A stretch of 54,763 bases of DNA, taken from the NCBI GenBank assembly GCA_007121535.1, contig SKKK01000028.1, positions 1 to 54,763 on the forward strand, given 5' to 3'. Source of the stretch: Planctomycetaceae bacterium. GTDB taxonomy: Bacteria > Planctomycetota > Planctomycetia > Pirellulales > Pirellulaceae. The notes beneath the pieces are model-generated. The model ran no database searches and had not been told where the DNA came from. It worked only from the letters and a program-made list of their open reading frames with translations. How positions within the stretch are numbered: the first letter of the stretch is position 1; each line of letters begins with the position of its first letter. A program made the translations under genes and the position numbers. Positions 1-9,195 of the stretch are shown here, piece after piece.

Positions 1-2508
1 CAGCATACTGATCAGGCAACCAATCGCCGCGACGACGATGGCAACGATCACCAGAAGCGCTCGCGGGCGGAACAAGCCCAGACCCACAGCGGCTGCCACG
101 AACAGTCCGGCGCCGAGCCACCACCAGGCGACGGTGACGGCGTTCAGTCCTTCGGCACGACGTGCTGCGACCTCGTGAGCCCTTTCCGAAAAACTGTTGG
201 CGGCCAGCGTAAACGGCGTCGAACGCGGAGCCCCGTTGGTCGCCTCAAATCCTTCCTGGACCGCCCTCGGTTGTGTCACGCCCCGCCCCGGAATGCGGTC
301 CGGTGTCGTGGCAGTGGGCGCGAAGGCGGTTGGCAGTGCCTCCGAACCTTCGAACCCCGTGGCGGTAGCCGAGAACAGCGCCTGCTGCCATTGCATCCGG
401 TCGTCGATCGGCAGTTCGCTGAACAGCGTCGGCGACCAGCCGGGATAGATCGTGTACACGGGCTCCAGCAACTCCTGCTCGAGCAAGAAGAACGCCTGCT
501 CCAAATTCGACCGTTGCCCCAACACCGAATACACCGCCTCGTCGACCGCTTGCAGGCTGAGCGCCCCCGGAACCGGTATGCCCTCGGGATCGGTCAGCGA
601 AAATTGAATCGTGGCTCGATCGCCCGGGCGGTACTCGTCCTGATCCATGGTCGCCTGAATCTCGATCTGCCTGGCCTGCTGGACCAGCAGCGTGCGAGAC
701 TTTCGGACCGGCAACCCGGCCGCGCCGAAGCGATAGGCTACCAGTTCGAGGGTACCGAACAGTTCCGGCGGCAGATCAAGATCCAAAATGCCGCGGCCGT
801 CTCGCATGTCGATCTGGCTGGACAACATGGTCTGACCGTCTTTCAACAGATCGATCCAAACCGGCTCGACACCACCGCCCCAGGCGGTCAACTGCAGGGT
901 TTCGTCGCCCGTATAGACAACCTTGTCCGGCCGGACGAGAAAATCGTTGCTGGCCGCGCCGCATTGCAACTGGACCGTTCGCCGACCGATACGTCCATCT
1001 GCGTCGGTCGCCCTGAGGGTCAAGCCGATTCGTTGAGACTCCGGCGTGATCTGCAGTTCGGCCACGCCCAGCGAACTGGTTTGCAGCTCCGTCGACACTC
1101 CATGAACCACGATGCGTGTCTCCGCCGGTCGTCCATCGGCATAGCTGGTGATCAGATACACCGTGTTGGGAACGCCTTGGACCAGCGTTCCACCTTCGGG
1201 GATCACCGTCACCTGAATCGGCTCTGACGAAACGATGCGCGACGTGCCGGTCGCATGTTGTTGTCCCGCACGGTCGGTCACCGTCGCCGCCAGCAAGAAC
1301 CGGGCTTGGCCGCCGTCCTGCTCTCGTCCGACCATCTGCGATGGCAAGCGAAACGAAAACGGGGCGTTCCCTTCGGCGTCAGTCCGGGTATCGATGGCTG
1401 CCAAAGTCGTTGCTTCCACGTCCATCGCCCGGACCTCGATCTGGACGGCGCCATCGGCAACCGGTTTTCCGAAGAAATATTCAGTTTGTACGGTGCCACG
1501 AACCATTTCGCCTGGCGCGTAAAAGGACTTGTCCAACGTCAGGTTGACCTTGAACTTGGGCAGCACATACTTTTTCACCCTGACCGTGATTTCGCTGGTG
1601 GTCGATCCGACGACGCATTGGATCCGGTAATCGCCTTCGATCGCTTCGCCAGCCAGCGGGCAATCGGCCGACGTGATGCCAAAGCGGCTGGTCGCATCCG
1701 TCTGCTTGAAGATCACGTTGCCCTTGGGGTCGGTCACCGTGAATACCACGGAATTGCCGGCCAACGGCCGCAGATCGGGCCGCTGCAAAGCCAACGCCCG
1801 GATGTGGATCGTCTGTCCCGGCTGATAAACCGGTTTATCCGTGCTGACCATCAAGCGCCAGTCGCGGCGCAAATGGACCGTACGGGTTAACGCTTCGAGC
1901 GTTCCGCGAGGTTGCGCCACCACGCGCAACTCGTAGCGACCATCGTCCCAATCGGGTAATTCGAATCGAGGCGTCGCGGTCCCATTGGCATCGGTTGCCA
2001 AGTCAGCCAGGTGGAACTCCTGGTCGGTCGATGGGTTGTACAGACTGACTTGCACTTGCACGTCTGCCAGTGGCCGGTCGTCGCGCACGTTCCAGACCGC
2101 GATTCGCAGTGCCGCCGGACTGCCTGCAAGCAATTGACTTTGTCCCAGCAACCGCAGATCGAAGGGAGCGGCCTGCAGGCGGAAGTAGTACGTGTTCACC
2201 GAGCCGATGATCAACACGGCGGCCGCCGTCGCCCAGAAGACGACGTTGCGATAATACCACCACTTTTGTTGCCGGCGGATGTCGTCCGTCTCGATGGATC
2301 GGATCGTCTTTCGAATCAGATCCTCCGACGCCTCGACGGGCGGAATTGCTTGCAGCGCTGCGTAACGTTGCCTCGCTTCTTCCAACGCCACTTGTCCCAG
2401 CCGTGATGTCTCGCAAAATTGCCGCACGATTTCGGCATCTTGGGCTGACAACAATCCATGCACGTAATCGTCCACGTAATCCAGAATGTTCTCATCCGGC
2501 TTGATCAT
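1..2508 (-). CDS. Alpha-2-macroglobulin-family protein with anti-sigma-like N-terminus (3' end beyond window)
   Basis: The frame is open from an ATG at 2508 to the window edge, 836 visible residues. Residues 1-75 are a short helical acidic stretch (LDYVDDYVHGLLSAQDAEIV) resembling the cytoplasmic part of anti-sigma factors but without the zinc-binding Cys/His. A single membrane segment follows at about 87-105. The rest is a string of beta-sandwich domains: an MG2-type motif (STDKPVYQPGQTIHIRAL), then an MG3-like domain (DKSFYAPGEMVRGTVQTEYFFGKPV). Visible residues 780-836 contain two more hydrophobic stretches, so the protein may cross the membrane again before the expected C-terminal domains. 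It starts 60 bases after the ECF sigma gene and is probably cotranscribed with it. Known for the family: large protease-trapping or envelope proteins. The anti-sigma role is inferred from position and the N-terminus. The thioester region, if any, is outside the window. Confidence 0.8.
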   Translation of the reverse strand, partial: MIKPDENILDYVDDYVHGLLSAQDAEIVRQFCETSRLGQVALEEARQRYAALQAIPPVEASEDLIRKTIRSIETDDIRRQQKWWYYRNVVFWATAAAVLIIGSVNTYYFRLQAAPFDLRLLGQSQLLAGSPAALRIAVWNVRDDRPLADVQVQVSLYNPSTDQEFHLADLATDANGTATPRFELPDWDDGRYELRVVAQPRGTLEALTRTVHLRRDWRLMVSTDKPVYQPGQTIHIRALALQRPDLRPLAGNSVVFTVTDPKGNVIFKQTDATSRFGITSADCPLAGEAIEGDYRIQCVVGSTTSEITVRVKKYVLPKFKVNLTLDKSFYAPGEMVRGTVQTEYFFGKPVADGAVQIEVRAMDVEATTLAAIDTRTDAEGNAPFSFRLPSQMVGREQDGGQARFLLAATVTDRAGQQHATGTSRIVSSEPIQVTVIPEGGTLVQGVPNTVYLITSYADGRPAETRIVVHGVSTELQTSSLGVAELQITPESQRIGLTLRATDADGRIGRRTVQLQCGAASNDFLVRPDKVVYTGDETLQLTAWGGGVEPVWIDLLKDGQTMLSSQIDMRDGRGILDLDLPPELFGTLELVAYRFGAAGLPVRKSRTLLVQQARQIEIQATMDQDEYRPGDRATIQFSLTDPEGIPVPGALSLQAVDEAVYSVLGQRSNLEQAFFLLEQELLEPVYTIYPGWSPTLFSELPIDDRMQWQQALFSATATGFEGSEALPTAFAPTATTPDRIPGRGVTQPRAVQEGFEATNGAPRSTPFTLAANSFSERAHEVAARRAEGLNAVTVAWWWLGAGLFVAAAVGLGLFRPRALLVIVAIVVAAIGCLISML

Positions 2509-2568
2509 GACTCGGCTCCGATTCGATCGGGATTTTTTTCCACAGTTCAACGCACCCGATTCGTAACG

Positions 2569-3141
2569 TCACAAATCGTTCGTCTTCATTCGAGGCTCCA
2601 GGAATCGGCGGACCGCCGCCAGAGCGTGGTGCATATGGGACCGGACGGTCGCTTCGCTGCACCCCACGATCTCGGCGATCTCGGTATAGGACATGCCGTT
2701 CCAGTTGCGCATTACCAACACGGATCGCTGCTGGTCGGGCAAGCGCGCGACGGCGGTCGCCACTAACCCGGCGGTTTCGGTGGCCACTGCCACGTCAACG
2801 GGGGTCGGGCTGCCGCAAGGCATCGGGATCTCGTCCGGTTCCTCCACCGTGACCATCGCCACGGTGTTCGCCTGACGAAACGCTTCGCGGCACCGGTTGG
2901 TCGCAATGGCGAACAGCCAGCTACGGAACCGCTTCGGGAAACGGTACGTTCGCCGCTTGACCCACACGGCCAAAAAGGCGTCTTGGAACATGTCCTCCGC
3001 CCGATGCGGATCGCCAACCATCCGCTGCAAATACGTCAGCAGCGGGCTGGCATATCGTCGGACGAGCGTTTCCAGGCAATCCCGTCGCCCCGACTTGACT
3101 TGCCCCATCAACCACTCGTCCGAGGCAGATTCTGGTTTCAT
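2569..3141 (-). CDS. ECF-type RNA polymerase sigma factor
   Basis: A 190-residue protein with the two helical regions of group IV sigma-70 factors. Region 2 is around residues 25-95 (LVRRYASPLLTYLQRMVGDPHRAEDMFQDAFLAVW, RSWLFAIATNRCREAFR). Region 4 is around 125-180 (LPDQQRSVLVMRNWNGMSYTEIAEIVGCSEATVRSHMHHALAAVRR), a helix-turn-helix that reads the -35 element. The ATG at 3141 is preferred over upstream alternative starts because a GGAG lies about 9 bases before it. The next gene downstream begins like an anti-sigma factor and carries a membrane anchor, so the pair is likely a cell-surface signalling unit. The linker between regions 2 and 4 is unusually long and rich in acidic residues and Pro. 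The target regulon cannot be read from the sequence. Confidence 0.93.
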   Translation of the reverse strand: MKPESASDEWLMGQVKSGRRDCLETLVRRYASPLLTYLQRMVGDPHRAEDMFQDAFLAVWVKRRTYRFPKRFRSWLFAIATNRCREAFRQANTVAMVTVEEPDEIPMPCGSPTPVDVAVATETAGLVATAVARLPDQQRSVLVMRNWNGMSYTEIAEIVGCSEATVRSHMHHALAAVRRFLEPRMKTNDL

Positions 3142-3326
3142 GTTGGGTTCTCCGCTATCGGTCACAGTTAGATATGCGCGAAGCAAGAAGAACGTGGAAG
3201 AAAAAATTCCGCTTCAGCCGGGTTCGGGCTACCCGACTGAACGAGCGAGCTTTATTGTAAGGTATCGAGGCCGTGGCGCGTCAGATGAGTTTTTGTTTGT
3301 CATTCCAGAGGTAACACGAGAGAAAC

Positions 3327-4928
3327 ATGAGAAAACGAGATCTTCGGCAAATGTTTTGGATGGTCGGTACGATCGGCTTGGTTTTCCGTTCCGGCATGGC
3401 GCTGGCGGAGGTGACGCCGATGGATCTGCAGTTTACTCGCCAAGCCGTGCGGCGCATGGTGTTTGACCAGCAACAGGAGATCCCGCTCTGGTCCTTGCGG
3501 CCTGCCGAGATCGTGGGCCTGGAGGTGATGCATCCTGTTGTAACGCTGGACGACAGTGAACCGGCAGTTTATACGGTACAAGACGAACAACTGAACATTC
3601 AAGCGGACCAGCCATCGCACAGTGCGATGTGGGTTGGTGGCATGAATCCCTTCGCCAGCTATGTGCTGCAGATCGAGCATCTGGAAGGTCATGGCATGAT
3701 CGGTTTCGATTTGGGTTCGGCGGATGGTGCCGATCGGCACTCGCTACTACTGGCATTCCAAGGCACAAAGCCGGTTTCGGTCTTGTGGAAGGTGACTCGG
3801 GACGGCCAGCAAGTCCACGGCGAAACGCTTCGCACGTTCGAGGATCAGTCGCCGTCAACGCCTTTCCAGCTTCGCGTGCAGATGCTGGGAAGCGGGTTGA
3901 CCGCTTTCTTGCACAAGGACGGATTGCCCCGGGTGATCGGTCAGATCGACAATCTGAACAAACATTTGGATTTGCGGTGCAGGAAGGCGATCGCGACTTA
4001 TCGGACTCGTCTGGTTACCCACCTGGACGCTGGCAGCAGCGCCCGTGTGCGACAGGCTCGCGGCGTGCTCGATACGGGCGTCGGTCTGGCGGATCTGCGA
4101 GCCATGACATACGAGGACGGCCAACCGTACCTGGATCGCGGCCGGCTGTGGTACACGATTTCGATCCGCGGCCGCCAGTTGCCTCATCATATCCAGGGGG
4201 TATTCAGCATGGACCCTTCCGTCTTTGACCTGAAACTGGAGGGAATCATCCTGTTCGATCGCGACGACGGCCTGCTACGCAACGAGATCGCTTCGCACAT
4301 CTTCTACGATCGCAAGGCGGGCCAATGGCGAGGTGTCACGACCGGCTTCACGGCGTTCGCCCATCCCGACGAGGAAAAGGAACTTTGGGCGGTGCGAAGC
4401 CGAAAAGACCCAAGGTTCGGGATCTCGGTGATGAATGCGGCGGCGATGGATTTGGTGGGAGATTACGAGGACGCTCATATCGTCTGGGATGCCGATGCCG
4501 AAAAGTGGCGGATGCTGGTCAGCGAGAACCACGGCGGATACAAGGCGGTGGTCCGCGAATCGGATCGTTGGGACGGGGGCTATCGGCGAATCAGCGGCCC
4601 GATCGATGTCGATTCGACCGGCACGACGATCCAGAAGATCGGCGACCGGCGATACTGTCTGTTCGGCAGCGCCGCGCGGCAATTGTTTGTCTACAGCTAT
4701 CCGGACTTGCAGCCACTGGGTCACTTGCAACTGGATCTGCCGCCTTGGTCAGAGACCTCGGGCACGCGCGTTTGGGCCAATCTGGTTCCGTTGCCCGACG
4801 GTTACCCGTCCCGCTACGTCCTGCTGACCATGGACCGTTTCAATTACCCCACGATCACCGGCCCGAACTGGTCCTACGGTGCCTTGTACCTGTATCACGG
4901 CCGTCATCCTGACGACGATCGACCGTGA
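3327..4928 (+). CDS. Secreted beta-propeller protein, distantly glycoside-hydrolase-43-like
   Basis: A 533-residue protein with an N-terminal signal peptide (MRKRDLRQMFWMVGTIGLVFRSGMALA). After about residue 240 it shows repeats of the kind found in five-bladed propellers of the GH32/43/62 group: GRLWYTISIRG, SVFDLKLEGIILFDRDDGLLRNEIASHIFYDRKAGQWRGVTTGF, YEDAHIVWDADAEKWRMLVSENHGGYKAVVRESDRWDGGYRRISGPI. Acidic residues at blade starts (YEDAH) could serve as catalytic residues, but no complete catalytic set can be assigned. Residues 30-230 look like a separate beta-sandwich. It is divergent from the sigma factor and stands alone. Probable role: binding or cleaving a sugar polymer in the periplasm or outside the cell. 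That role is inferred from fold only; the gene could equally be a non-catalytic propeller. Confidence 0.75.
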   Translation: MRKRDLRQMFWMVGTIGLVFRSGMALAEVTPMDLQFTRQAVRRMVFDQQQEIPLWSLRPAEIVGLEVMHPVVTLDDSEPAVYTVQDEQLNIQADQPSHSAMWVGGMNPFASYVLQIEHLEGHGMIGFDLGSADGADRHSLLLAFQGTKPVSVLWKVTRDGQQVHGETLRTFEDQSPSTPFQLRVQMLGSGLTAFLHKDGLPRVIGQIDNLNKHLDLRCRKAIATYRTRLVTHLDAGSSARVRQARGVLDTGVGLADLRAMTYEDGQPYLDRGRLWYTISIRGRQLPHHIQGVFSMDPSVFDLKLEGIILFDRDDGLLRNEIASHIFYDRKAGQWRGVTTGFTAFAHPDEEKELWAVRSRKDPRFGISVMNAAAMDLVGDYEDAHIVWDADAEKWRMLVSENHGGYKAVVRESDRWDGGYRRISGPIDVDSTGTTIQKIGDRRYCLFGSAARQLFVYSYPDLQPLGHLQLDLPPWSETSGTRVWANLVPLPDGYPSRYVLLTMDRFNYPTITGPNWSYGALYLYHGRHPDDDRP

Positions 4929-4988
4929 GCAAAAAAGACGTGCTTACCTGTTCGGCAGCATTCGGCATCGGCGACGGTGTGGATCGAT

Positions 4989-5228
4989 CTACAGCTTGTC
5001 ACACTCTTGTGGCTCAACGTCCGGAACTCGGGCAAGCACGGCATTGAATTTGTCCTTGCTGCCTCGTTGGGCGCGCTGTTCCAAATACTCCACGGTCGCC
5101 AAAGACGCGAGTTTCTCGGCTACGGCCGTGGCAATGAACTGGTTCATGGAAATGCCGTCTTGCTCAGCATACAGTTTCAATTGCTTGTGTAAGGAATTTG
5201 GCAGTCGAAGGCTCAACGTCGTACTCAT
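4989..5228 (-). CDS. Ribbon-helix-helix antitoxin of a PIN-type toxin-antitoxin pair
   Basis: A 79-residue protein. The first 50 residues match an RHH/HicB-like DNA-binding fold: STTLSLRLPNSLHKQLKLYAEQDGISMNQFIATAVAEKLASL, with alternating strand residues, then a helix, then the second helix with the typical SMNQFIATAVAEKL. The charged C-terminal tail would contact the toxin. Its ATG overlaps the stop of the upstream PIN gene in an ATGA junction, so translation is coupled. The gene order is toxin first, antitoxin second, the reverse of most vapBC operons. Family knowledge: the RHH domain binds operator DNA and the tail blocks the ribonuclease site. Confidence 0.85.
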   Translation of the reverse strand: MSTTLSLRLPNSLHKQLKLYAEQDGISMNQFIATAVAEKLASLATVEYLEQRAQRGSKDKFNAVLARVPDVEPQECDKL

Positions 5229-5647
5229 GGGACATCACCTATTATTCTCAGAAATTCGATAGGGCTTATTGCCCGTACCCCGAATCGTTCAATGCTTCGA
5301 AAGTCGCGTTCATTGAATGTCACAATGTAAGGGCAACTGGCACTTACCGCTAGTTCAAGCACCATGTCGTCTTTTGGGTCGCTCAGGTAGGGACGCCAAA
5401 GGAAGTGAATCTCATGACGGTTCCCGATGGTACAGAGATAATCCAAAACATCCCGCGCATCCTCCGTCGAGAGCCGAAGTTCTGATCGGCTCAATACATC
5501 CTCGTATTCCAGCACCAAGGGCACCGAAACGTTAATCTCAAAGTATCCCGCATCCACCAACGACAAAAGTCGGTACGATGAACCTCGCCGTGATCGCAAT
5601 GCGGCAACAAGAACATTCGTGTCGAGAACGATTTGTGGTTCCGCCAT
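5225..5647 (-). CDS. PIN-domain toxin (putative ribonuclease), TIGR00305-like
   Basis: A 140-residue PIN domain. The first acidic residue lies in IVLDTNVLVAAL, a conserved glutamate in LVLEYEDVL, and the acidic pair in LSDPKDDMVLELAVSASCPYIVTFNERDF, which together make a complete PIN metal site. The spacing and the SDPKDDMVLELA motif fit the family named putative toxin-antitoxin system toxin component, PIN family. Unlike the degraded VapC near 51.2 kb, this one is intact. It is followed by its antitoxin through a 4-base overlap. Probable role: single-strand RNA cleavage when the antitoxin is lost; the target is unknown. Confidence 0.88.
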   Translation of the reverse strand: MAEPQIVLDTNVLVAALRSRRGSSYRLLSLVDAGYFEINVSVPLVLEYEDVLSRSELRLSTEDARDVLDYLCTIGNRHEIHFLWRPYLSDPKDDMVLELAVSASCPYIVTFNERDFRSIERFGVRAISPIEFLRIIGDVP

Positions 5648-5831
5648 AGTGGTATTATATTTGCCACCGCAGGTAATGTCAACCGGTCCGCCTCGTGCGA
5701 TGCTGTGTGATCACGCCTGACGACGATGTACGGTTCCACTTCCTGGTGCCGAACGTTCCCGCATCACGCGGGCGGCGCGCATGATTCCAACATTTGCGAG
5801 GAGGTCCAAAATAGGTGATCGTCACCATGGT

Positions 5832-6353
5832 TCATGTTGGACGTTTGAATTTGACGATTCGCCATACGTACCAGACGCCTCCAAGGGCGGTAAAAACAGC
5901 GACAATCAGCCATCGCGTGCCGAGTCCCTCCAGCCAGAAAAAGCCCAAGAGACCGGCGAATGAAAACACACCCCGGGGAAGACGTTTCCAGACGACCTGT
6001 GTTGCGTCTGAGCTATTGATGCATTTCGTGCGAAAGCAGTCCTGTTGAGTGATCGCGTTCGGCCCGACAAACAGCCGTTCCCGGAAGTAGGCGACGATCA
6101 TCCAGAGAGCAAAAAGTATCCATAAAGACCAAAAGACGCCGAAAACGAGGGCAGCGAGCTTCGGGCGATCGAACGAGCCATCGACGTTCCAATAGGCGCC
6201 ATAAACAGAGCCAATGCCAATCGCAAGGAAAAGCGGAAGGGAGATAATCCCGAGGATCAGGTGTTCTGTGCCTGAGCGATAGCACACCGTAGCTGGGCAC
6301 GTCGTTTCACGCGATGTAATGTCCGAATTCACGTTGTCTGCCCATCTGCACAT
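5832..6353 (-). CDS. Integral membrane protein of unknown function
   Basis: About 173 residues from the ATG at 6353; a TTG nine bases upstream is also in frame. Four hydrophobic segments are visible: LILGIISLPLFLAIGIGSVYGAYW, LAALVFGVFWSLWILFALWMIVAYF, a shorter VFSFAGLLGFFWLEGLG, and WLIVAVFTALGGVWYVWRIV. Between segments 2 and 3 lies a soluble stretch (RERLFVGPNAITQQDCFRTKCINSSDATQVVWKR) resembling the strand pattern of bacterial PH-like membrane proteins, but this is weak. I do not recognise the family. It lies just downstream of the hydrolase-cupin gene on the same strand (about 25 bases) and may be the last gene of that operon. Confidence 0.6.
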   Translation of the reverse strand: MCRWADNVNSDITSRETTCPATVCYRSGTEHLILGIISLPLFLAIGIGSVYGAYWNVDGSFDRPKLAALVFGVFWSLWILFALWMIVAYFRERLFVGPNAITQQDCFRTKCINSSDATQVVWKRLPRGVFSFAGLLGFFWLEGLGTRWLIVAVFTALGGVWYVWRIVKFKRPT

Positions 6354-6376
6354 GATCAACAAGCCCGGGTTGGCGG

Positions 6377-7270
6377 TCAGGAGCCCGGCGGATGTGTCGG
6401 GTCAAACGGGCTGGCATCGGGCGCGGGTGACGATTGCGGGCGAGCCAGCGGATGGTCCATCGGTAAGGGGGGCGTGCCGAAAATGATGAACTCCAGGGTC
6501 TGGCCGGGATCGGCGATCAGGCTGTGCGGCACGCCCGCCGGGATCACGGCCACGCTGCCGGGCCGCAGTGGATAGGTCTGCTGGTCCAGCGTGATCGTGC
6601 CGGTTCCGCTCAGCAGGTAATAGATCTCGTCATAACCCGTATGCAGATGTCGGTTGCCTTGCGTGATCTGTACCACGTGGACGTTGGCGATACCGCCCCG
6701 CCCGCCGGTGACGATACGTTGCACTCGGCCGAAGGGGCAGTCCTGGCCGGGCGTTTCGTCCCGATGAACAACAAGGGCTTCTTTCTTTGCCCCGACCGAC
6801 GCCCTGACAGCAGCGGCCATCGCCGCCAGCGACTGCGGGTCGGCCAGCCGATGATCTTCGCCAACAACGATCAACGATTCGGGGGCCAGGCCGCTACAAG
6901 CCCTCAATTCCAAGCTGTCGGCGAACGGAATCACATCGTCGTACGGCGAATGCAGGATCTTCGTCTGCGCCTTGACCCGGGTCACCGATCCCCAGCGTCT
7001 CCAGGCCGGGCACAGCAGGACCAACGGCGCGTTGCCCGCATCGATGTTCATGGCAACGGCGCCGCCTCGGCTGGAACCAACGACCACGGCGGGATGATGC
7101 CGATCGAATTCGGCTTGGGCGATCGCTACGGCGGCGGCAAAGTCTTCGTCGGGCAACGCGGGGTTCAGAATCTGCCAGCCCTGATCCCGCAAGTAGGACG
7201 GCTTCAGGCCTCCGGGTACCGACTGCCAGCCGTGCAGAAAAAGTACTTTCACGCTCGAACTTTCGCTCAT
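6377..7270 (-). CDS. Alpha/beta hydrolase fused to a cupin domain
   Basis: A 297-residue two-domain protein. Residues 1-170 are a small alpha/beta hydrolase of the RBBP9/UPF0227 type: strand VKVLFLHGWQS, nucleophile elbow VVVGSSRGG, acidic residue in ILHSPYDDVIPF, and the final histidine in VVGEDHRLAD. Residues 185-280 are a cupin: HVVQITQGNRHLHTGYDEIYYLLSGTGTITLDQQTYPLRPGSVAVIPAGVPHSL, with His, His, Glu and the distal His that bind a metal in this superfamily. The C-terminal 20 residues are Pro/Ser rich. The start ATG overlaps the stop of the upstream CRTAC1 gene by four bases, so the three genes are translated in series. The substrate is unknown; an ester or sugar sensor-hydrolase is a guess. 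Confidence 0.83.
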   Translation of the reverse strand: MSESSSVKVLFLHGWQSVPGGLKPSYLRDQGWQILNPALPDEDFAAAVAIAQAEFDRHHPAVVVGSSRGGAVAMNIDAGNAPLVLLCPAWRRWGSVTRVKAQTKILHSPYDDVIPFADSLELRACSGLAPESLIVVGEDHRLADPQSLAAMAAAVRASVGAKKEALVVHRDETPGQDCPFGRVQRIVTGGRGGIANVHVVQITQGNRHLHTGYDEIYYLLSGTGTITLDQQTYPLRPGSVAVIPAGVPHSLIADPGQTLEFIIFGTPPLPMDHPLARPQSSPAPDASPFDPTHPPGS

Positions 7271-9195
7271 CGAATCACCAGACCTGATCTGTCTTGAAGG
7301 CTCTTGCGATCCCGTCTCAGCGCCGGGTCTTCATGGACGATAATGGTTTGGTCGACGGCCGGAGGATCGATGATCTGGACGGCGCCGTCGGGCCAGATGA
7401 CCCTCGCGGCGTCGATCACGTTCCACTCGCCCAAGCCGAAGGTGACGGGCAATTCGACTTGGGACAGGTAGCTGCGAGTGGGATCGACCGATCGACTGAG
7501 CGTGCGTCCGCCGACATCGATTTCGACGCGAGCACCGATCCCATGACGGTTGGAGTGAATGCCTTTCAGCCGTACGCGCAGCCAGTGATGGCCGGTCTGT
7601 TGATCGTTGCGCAGCAGCCGAGGCGTCTGGGCGATGCCCGTGATTACCACGTCCAGGTTGCCATCGCGATCGATGTCGGCATAGGCGGCGCCGCGACCGA
7701 CCATCGGCCGCACCAAGTCGGGACCCGAATACTGCTCGTTCACCAGGCAGAATTCGGTGCCATGTTCCGGCCCGGCATTCCAGAACAACTGGGGAGGCTG
7801 TTCGTAATGCTGGCTGGCCTGCACCCGATTGATCTCGGTCTCCAGGTGCCCGTTGACGGCCATCAGGTCCAGACGCCCGTCCAGATCGTAGTCGAAATAG
7901 AACACGCCGAAGGTCAGTGCGTTGCGAGTCGGCGGCCCCAATCCGGTGGGGATGGCTTCGTCGATGAATCTCAGATTGCGGTCGTAGCTGACAAACAGAG
8001 CTGTGGCCTCGTTGGCAAAATTGCCGATGGCGATTCCTACCGCTTCGTTGTTGCGGAATCGGGCGACGTCGATCCCCATCGCGCCTCGGGCCGCACCGGC
8101 CATGTCGAAGGCCACACCCGCCATCGTGCCGATCTCGCGAAACGTGCCGTCCCCCTGGTTATGGAACAGGAAGTTCTGCACCGTGTCGTTGGCAACCACG
8201 ATGTCCATCCAGCCGTCCCCGTCGAAATCGTAGAAGATCACCCCCAGAGATTTTCCCATCGGCTGGTCGGTCAACGGGTTGCGTACCTGGATTCCCGCTT
8301 CGGCCGAAACATCGGTGAAACGGCCATCGCCTTCGTTGCGATACAACCGGGAAAAGGTACCCTCAAAATCCTGGGGACGCCCGTAGGCTCGACCGCCACC
8401 GGTCAGTTGAAAATCCTGAGCCAGATCGTCTTCCTTGGACCACGTCAGATAGCTGCAAACGAACAGATCCAACAGCCCGTTGTTGTTGTAGTCCACCCAG
8501 CCGCAACTGGTGCTCCAGTCTTCCGCCCCGCCGCCTACGCCGCTGTAATCCGTCACCTCGACGAACGTACCGTCGCCCATGTTGCGAAACAGCCGGTCTT
8601 CGCCCAGCGCGCTGATGAACACGTCGATGTGTCCGTCATGGTCAAAGTCTCCTACGGCCACGCCCATGCCGAACAGCGAGATTTCCAGCCCAGCGTCCCG
8701 AGTGACATCCGTGAACCGTCCGTCGCCTTCGTTGCGATACAAGGCCAAGGTGGCGGGCTGCTGCTCGGGCCGCTCGTCCCAAGGCCATCGCTGGGAATTG
8801 ACCAGCAGCAGATCGGGAAGCCCGTCCCCATCAAAGTCGAAAAAAGCAACACCGCCGCCCATCGTCTCGGGTAACAGTTTGTCCCCGTAGGCGCCGTCTT
8901 CATGGACAAAGGTGATTCCCGCCTGTTGGGTGATATCGGTGAAGGGAATGCGGGGTATGCTCTGGACCGGCAGCTCCCGAACTCTGCCCTCGGCGATCTC
9001 CGCCGGTACCGCGAGTTCCGTCACCGGTTCGCGGCCTAGCCACCAGAAGCCGGTCGCAACGGTCGCGATCAACGCACCCACGACCAGCAACGATCGGCGA
9101 GCCGCGGCGGCTACCTGAATGTCCTCCACTTCGTCCGTTTCCGGAGTTGGCGTCACATTGAGAGGGTCTTGTAGCTCAGGTCCGGATCTATTCAT
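7267..9195 (-). CDS. CRTAC1-family FG-GAP/VCBS repeat protein with UnbV-ASPIC C-terminus
   Basis: A 642-residue protein with an N-terminal membrane anchor (SLLVVGALIATVATGFWWLG). At least seven FG-GAP/VCBS blades follow, each with a calcium-loop motif (FDFDGDGLPDLLLVN, FDHDGHIDVFIS, VDYNNNGLLDLFVCS, YDFDGDGWMDIVVAND, FDYDLDGRLDLMAVN, ADIDRDGNLDVVITG), interleaved with RNEGDGRFTDVT. The C-terminal 100 residues form the UnbV/ASPIC domain (LKGIHSNRHGIGARVEI, SYLSQVELPVTFGLG, VIWPDG). Such proteins are extracellular or periplasmic propellers common in Planctomycetes and often sit beside multihaem cytochromes. Here it overlaps the cytochrome/TPR gene upstream and the hydrolase-cupin gene downstream by four bases each. 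Function beyond calcium-dependent binding is not established. Confidence 0.93.
   Translation of the reverse strand: MNRSGPELQDPLNVTPTPETDEVEDIQVAAAARRSLLVVGALIATVATGFWWLGREPVTELAVPAEIAEGRVRELPVQSIPRIPFTDITQQAGITFVHEDGAYGDKLLPETMGGGVAFFDFDGDGLPDLLLVNSQRWPWDERPEQQPATLALYRNEGDGRFTDVTRDAGLEISLFGMGVAVGDFDHDGHIDVFISALGEDRLFRNMGDGTFVEVTDYSGVGGGAEDWSTSCGWVDYNNNGLLDLFVCSYLTWSKEDDLAQDFQLTGGGRAYGRPQDFEGTFSRLYRNEGDGRFTDVSAEAGIQVRNPLTDQPMGKSLGVIFYDFDGDGWMDIVVANDTVQNFLFHNQGDGTFREIGTMAGVAFDMAGAARGAMGIDVARFRNNEAVGIAIGNFANEATALFVSYDRNLRFIDEAIPTGLGPPTRNALTFGVFYFDYDLDGRLDLMAVNGHLETEINRVQASQHYEQPPQLFWNAGPEHGTEFCLVNEQYSGPDLVRPMVGRGAAYADIDRDGNLDVVITGIAQTPRLLRNDQQTGHHWLRVRLKGIHSNRHGIGARVEIDVGGRTLSRSVDPTRSYLSQVELPVTFGLGEWNVIDAARVIWPDGAVQIIDPPAVDQTIIVHEDPALRRDRKSLQDRSGLVIR

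Noticed and set aside
7294-8874. 526-residue open frame on the plus strand
   Set aside because: Antisense shadow of the CRTAC1 gene, whose calcium-loop repeats are unmistakable.
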